Notes under the pieces: model-generated | The model's database searches: none | What the model was told of the DNA's origin: nothing | The model's input: only the letters and a program-made list of their open reading frames with translations | Translations under genes and position numbers: made by a program | Shown here: piece after piece, positions 5,551-8,810 of the stretch | How the letters are laid out: every line of letters starts with the position of its first letter | Numbering within the stretch: position 1 is the first letter of the stretch | Assembly: GCA_028865845.1 (NCBI GenBank) | Contig: JAGWJK010000131.1 | Coordinates: 1 to 8,810, forward strand | DNA length: 8,810 nt | Source of the DNA: Rhizobiaceae bacterium | GTDB lineage: Bacteria; Pseudomonadota; Alphaproteobacteria; Rhizobiales; Rhizobiaceae | Reading direction: 5' to 3'

Positions 5551-7299
5551 ATGACGATACGCGACTTCAGATCAGCTCAGGACAGCATGTTGCTGCAAGC
5601 CGATATCGCTGTTGTCGGCGGCGGCCCGGTGGGGATCACCATTGCCCGCGAGTTTGCGAATACGTCGATCCAGGTGCTGGTGATCGACAGCGGCGGCCTT
5701 GATTTCGAGCCTGACGTCCAGGCGCTGAATGCGGTCGAGAATGTCGGCGAACCCTTTCCCCGCAAAGATGTCGAACCGATCGGCCGCGGCTATGCCAACG
5801 GTCTGAAATGGTTGAACGACATACCGGCATTCGAGCTGCGCAACCGCCTGCTCGGCGGCAGCACTCACACTTGGGTCGGCAAATGCGCCGCCTTCGACGA
5901 GATCGACTTCATGAGCCGGTCCTGGCTACCGCTGTCCGGTTGGCCGATTGCGCGCGCCGACCTGCAGGACGCATTGAGCCGGGCAGGTGAGCTTCTCAAT
6001 CTCGGCCCCAATCTCTACGACGAACGTCTTTACAAGCACCTGCATTCGCCGCCGCGCGATCTCGGCATCGATCGCAGCCATCTTCGCCCGTTCTTCTGGC
6101 AGTTCAGCCACGAGCGCGACCAGCGCGGCGAACCGATGCGTTTCAACCGCCATGCACGGGAAATGGATGCGAAGAACATCGATTTCCTGACCCACGCGAC
6201 CGTCACCGATATCAACCTCGACGCCAACGGCCGTCGCGCGACCTCGCTGGAGATAGCGGGCCTTGACGGGAAACGAGCCGTCGTCCGTGCCGAGACGATC
6301 GTGCTCTGCGGCGGCGGCATCGAGAATGCGCGGCTGCTGCTTGCCTCGAACAAGCAGATGAAGACCGGCATCGGCAATGGCCGAGACGTCGTCGGCCGCT
6401 ATCTCGCCGATCATCCGCGCACGTCTCTTGCCCGCGTCACAGGCGACGACATCGACGCTGTTGCCGAGCATTTCAATTTCTATGGCCTCATCCACAAGCG
6501 ACATACGCATTTCTATCTGCAGGGACTGTCGCTCAGCCCGGAGATCCAGGCGCGGGAAGGGCTGACCAATTGCGCCACCTATCCGGTGCAGATCCATCAT
6601 TCATCCGATCCCTGGAGCGCATTGAAGCGTGTCGCCCACGGCTCGCGCAAAACGCTCGTCAGCGATCTCGCCACCATCGGCCGGTCGTCGGGGATGATCG
6701 CATCAGGCCTCTATAGCCGCCTGATCTGCAAGCGCGGCTTGCCGCACAGGTCGGTAGAGCTGCGCTTCGACGTCATGGCCGAGCAGCAGCTTGATGCCGA
6801 AAGCCGCGTGACCCTGTCGGAGCGGCGCGACCGGTTTGGCAGGCCGCTGCCGAAAGTCGACTGGAAAATCGGCTCGACCGAAATCCGAAGCATGAAGCGG
6901 CTGGCGCAGCTGATGGCGCAGGAGTTTCGCCGCATCGGACTGCCGTCGCCGCAGCTGGTCGACTGGATCGCCGATGACGACATCGACAAGGCCGCCTTCA
7001 TGGATATGGCGCATCCCTCCTGCACCACGCGCATGGGCACCGATCCCGCCACCAGCGTCGTCGACGCAGACTCCATGGTACATGGCATCGACGGATTGTT
7101 CGTCGCCGGAAGCTCGGTCTTCCCGACCGGGGGACATGCCAACCCGACACTGATGCTGCTCACTCTGGCAATTCGTCTGGCCGACCACATCAAGGCACGG
7201 CACGCGGCGGCGAGATCTGATTCTGGTGGCGGATACGCATCGCGTATGCCTGAAAAAACCGCCAGATCCGAGATCGGGCGGCTTTTCGCGATCGTCTGA
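5551..7299 (+). CDS. GMC family FAD-dependent oxidoreductase
   Basis: A 582-residue flavoprotein of the glucose-methanol-choline family, whose members oxidise an alcohol (often a sugar or polyol) and pass the electrons to oxygen or another acceptor. The N-terminal Rossmann motif GGGPVG at 23-28 and VLVIDSGG near 42-49 bind FAD. LGGSTHTWVG (101-110) followed by the DF of EIDF and GWPI (130-133) matches the second FAD/GMC block. The C-terminal signature starts with HPSCTTRMG at 488-496, then VVDADSMVHG, LFVAGSSVFPT and HANPT. By comparison with glucose oxidase, His488 would be the catalytic base and Asn531 the partner, an H/N pair as in choline oxidase. The usual Gly of HPxGT is Cys491 here. 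No Sec or Tat signal is seen, so a cytoplasmic enzyme is likely. It is transcribed away from the aminotransferase. It may oxidise a sugar or cyclitol to the ketone that such an aminotransferase would use; that link is inference. Confidence 0.92.
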   Translation: MTIRDFRSAQDSMLLQADIAVVGGGPVGITIAREFANTSIQVLVIDSGGLDFEPDVQALNAVENVGEPFPRKDVEPIGRGYANGLKWLNDIPAFELRNRLLGGSTHTWVGKCAAFDEIDFMSRSWLPLSGWPIARADLQDALSRAGELLNLGPNLYDERLYKHLHSPPRDLGIDRSHLRPFFWQFSHERDQRGEPMRFNRHAREMDAKNIDFLTHATVTDINLDANGRRATSLEIAGLDGKRAVVRAETIVLCGGGIENARLLLASNKQMKTGIGNGRDVVGRYLADHPRTSLARVTGDDIDAVAEHFNFYGLIHKRHTHFYLQGLSLSPEIQAREGLTNCATYPVQIHHSSDPWSALKRVAHGSRKTLVSDLATIGRSSGMIASGLYSRLICKRGLPHRSVELRFDVMAEQQLDAESRVTLSERRDRFGRPLPKVDWKIGSTEIRSMKRLAQLMAQEFRRIGLPSPQLVDWIADDDIDKAAFMDMAHPSCTTRMGTDPATSVVDADSMVHGIDGLFVAGSSVFPTGGHANPTLMLLTLAIRLADHIKARHAAARSDSGGGYASRMPEKTARSEIGRLFAIV

Positions 7300-7309
7300 T
7301 CCTTCCAAT

Positions 7310-7332
7310 GGGGCGCTGACTGTCCGCGCCCC
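7310..7332. terminator. GC-rich hairpin between convergent genes, possible bidirectional terminator
   Basis: GGGGCGC (7310-7316) and GCGCCCC (7326-7332) form a perfect 7-bp stem with a 9-base loop, 10 bases after the GMC stop and in a 62-base gap between convergent genes. There is no clear T-run on either side, so it is terminator-like by position and stability only. Confidence 0.55.
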
Positions 7333-7361
7333 GCAAATCCTCTGAAATTACAGTGCCGTCC

Positions 7362-8186
7362 TCAGCCGAGGCGGAAATAGTAGCCGGCACTTTCGCTGCG
7401 GCCGAGCTCCGGATGCGTGTCGATCAGGTGCGACAGCGAAGGAATCGGCCAACGGTCGACCTGCTTGTAGCCAAGCCGCGTCAGATCCGCGAGGAACGTC
7501 GCTTCGTCGCGCATCTGATATGGTACGTAGGTACCGCTGATGCGCTCAAGCGTGACGACGGGACCATTCCTGTGAAGAGCCACCTTGTTCAGGATGACAT
7601 GCCGCGGCAGCGCAGCCATCTGCTTCAGCAGGGTGGACAGCGGCACATCCAGATATTGCATCAGCCCGGAGCCGAGAAACAGCGGGATGGAGCCGGCATC
7701 CTCGATCCTGTCGACGAAACTGAGGCCGCTCAAACCGTCGCGTTCGGCGAGACGCCGGCCGACGCGGGTGATGGAAGGAAGATCGTAGACGACCCAACGG
7801 AAGGAATCGTCGAAGGATAACAACGGCCGAAAGGCACGATACTTCGTCCCCATGTGACCGCCGGCATCGACGACGCCGTCGATCTCAGGCATCAGGTTTC
7901 GCATCCAAAACAGGACTGCATAGTCCCACGGCAGAACCTGACACATCTTGGAAAAGCCGACATTGGCGATTTCCTCGTGGTCGTAGCCGGCCATCGGCAT
8001 GCTGCTCGCCGCCGCAAAGGCGGCTTCATAGGAATGGTAGGCTCCCGTAAATCGACGCGGGAAAGGCGAAAGATACCGCAGCCGCCCGCCCGCCGCCCGC
8101 AGTGGGGACAAGGAACGGCCAATGCTGCGGACCGTTCCGCCAAGGATCGAGCGCGTATTCTCTGACAAAGATGCAGTCGCCATCAT
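7362..8186 (-). CDS. Putative SAM-dependent methyltransferase, TIGR04325 (LIC12133) family
   Basis: This 274-residue protein belongs to the putative methyltransferase family TIGR04325, usually found in O-antigen, capsule and exopolysaccharide clusters. FTGAYHSYEAAFAAAS (46-61) then GYDHEEI (67-73) form the family's N-terminal signature. VVDAGGHMGTKY (105-116) is the glycine-rich SAM loop (motif I), WVVYDLP (131-137) the next acidic strand, and GSGLMQYL (172-179) matches the family's SGSLQYL motif. No membrane segment is clear, so it should act in the cytoplasm on a sugar intermediate or glycan end. Methyl transfer has not been broadly proven for the family. Two adjacent ATG codons (8186 and 8183) follow GAGGG at 8191-8195; spacing is 4 and 7 bases, so 8183 may be the true start. 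It lies 51 bases after the flippase gene on the same strand, very likely in one operon. Confidence 0.85.
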   Translation of the reverse strand: MMATASLSENTRSILGGTVRSIGRSLSPLRAAGGRLRYLSPFPRRFTGAYHSYEAAFAAASSMPMAGYDHEEIANVGFSKMCQVLPWDYAVLFWMRNLMPEIDGVVDAGGHMGTKYRAFRPLLSFDDSFRWVVYDLPSITRVGRRLAERDGLSGLSFVDRIEDAGSIPLFLGSGLMQYLDVPLSTLLKQMAALPRHVILNKVALHRNGPVVTLERISGTYVPYQMRDEATFLADLTRLGYKQVDRWPIPSLSHLIDTHPELGRSESAGYYFRLG

Positions 8187-8190
8187 TATT

Positions 8191-8195
8191 CCCTC
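8191..8195 (-). promoter_or_regulatory. Ribosome binding site of the TIGR04325 methyltransferase
   Basis: CCCTC on the plus strand reads GAGGG on the minus strand. It is 4 bases from the ATG at 8186 and 7 from the ATG at 8183, the second giving the more usual spacing. Confidence 0.55.
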
Positions 8196-8237
8196 AACCG
8201 GCCACGAACGGCCTATCTCGATTGAAAACTCCGGAAA

Positions 8238-8810
8238 TCATCGGCGGACGGTCGCAAAGATCGGGATCGCGTCGCCTATCAGTTTCTGCAGGATCGCCAG
8301 GGTCAGGACATAGATCGCCCCGCCGAATACCACCTGTATCGCAACCGTCGACACGTGGCGGAGCGCCGAGGCCTCGCCGAGATAACCAAGCGAATAGACC
8401 GTCGCCGCCATCGCCGCGATCGCAACTGAAACATAGGCGCAATCCCGCAGGACGCGGCTCCAGGCAAGTCCGCCGTAATTGCGTTGCAGATGCATCGACA
8501 CTGCAAAGGAAATCAGCGACGCCAGGCATTGCCCCCAGGCTGGTATCTCGACGCCGAAGGGGGCGAAGACCACGATTAGCGCGACCGACGCCATTCCGTT
8601 CAGCAGGAGGGCAAGCGGCATGCGCTTGATATTGCCTGTGAGCGACAGCAGCGGCTCGGTGACGTAACCGGGCGTCAGCAGCACCTGCTTGATCGACAGG
8701 ATGGTCACCAGGATAGCCGCCGGCGCCCACTTGTCGCCGAGGACGACGTCGACGAGACCGGGAGCGATCAGCGACAGGCCAAGGTAGATCGGTGCCGAGG
8801 CCGCCATGAG
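8238..8810 (-). CDS. Wzx-like polysaccharide flippase, C-terminal part, 5'-truncated by window
   Basis: The frame is open to the window edge (the codon before Met8807 is Leu), so only about the last 190 residues are present. They resemble the C-terminal half of multi-helix polysaccharide exporters (Polysacc_synt/MviN-MATE superfamily, WzxC or ExoT type), which move lipid-linked repeat units across the inner membrane. The segment IYLGLSLIAPGLVDVVLGDKW is typical of the family, with the LG-x-W pair before a helix. At least four more hydrophobic stretches follow: one opening APAAILVTIL, one around LLNGMASVALIVVF, one around YVSVAIAAMAATVY and one around VAIQVVFGGAIYVLTLAIL. The protein ends in a short basic tail. 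It is followed 51 bases later by the methyltransferase gene in the same direction. The family is sure at the level of flippase-like exporter; the substrate is unknown. Confidence 0.85.
   Translation of the reverse strand, partial: LMAASAPIYLGLSLIAPGLVDVVLGDKWAPAAILVTILSIKQVLLTPGYVTEPLLSLTGNIKRMPLALLLNGMASVALIVVFAPFGVEIPAWGQCLASLISFAVSMHLQRNYGGLAWSRVLRDCAYVSVAIAAMAATVYSLGYLGEASALRHVSTVAIQVVFGGAIYVLTLAILQKLIGDAIPIFATVRR

Overview
The window is GC-rich with compact genes. Its codon use and gene families fit an alphaproteobacterium, most likely from the Rhizobiales (Rhizobium, Agrobacterium or Sinorhizobium type). That placement is inference from style, because no marker gene is present. The content is accessory: the 3' end of a nonribosomal peptide synthetase (NRPS) locus running into cell-surface polysaccharide genes. 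No tRNA, rRNA, CRISPR array, transposase or phage gene was seen.

Layout. (1) Positions 1-1703 (+) hold the end of a large NRPS with its 5' part outside the window. The order is end of a condensation domain, carrier domain, thioesterase, with no adenylation domain between condensation and carrier. The thioesterase has Cys where Ser is usual. (2) After a strong hairpin, 1842-3443 (+) encodes a two-part protein: a degenerate formyltransferase-like half and a beta-propeller-like half of the family often annotated 'glucosamine inositolphosphorylceramide transferase'. (3) Facing it, 4 bases away, are two minus-strand genes transcribed leftward: a DegT/DnrJ/EryC1/StrS aminotransferase (5335-4154) and, overlapping its stop codon, an Sfp-type phosphopantetheinyl transferase (4164-3448). 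(4) A 215-base divergent intergenic region with two dyads follows. (5) A GMC-type FAD oxidoreductase lies at 5551-7299 (+). (6) A convergent gap holds a GC-rich hairpin. (7) On the minus strand are a TIGR04325-type methyltransferase (8186-7362) and, upstream of it, the C-terminal part of a Wzx-like polysaccharide flippase (8810-8238, cut by the window edge).

How they may work together. The phosphopantetheinyl transferase would activate the NRPS carrier domains. The aminotransferase, GMC oxidoreductase and propeller protein could supply or tailor an amino-sugar, amino-cyclitol or oxidised building block. The flippase and methyltransferase belong to surface glycan assembly. One reading is a hybrid locus making a peptide- or aminoacyl-decorated glycan or glycolipid. 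Another is an NRPS cluster that simply abuts an exopolysaccharide cluster; the sequence alone cannot decide. The most unusual points are the adenylation-less C-T-TE terminus, the Cys-type thioesterase and the pairing with the propeller protein.
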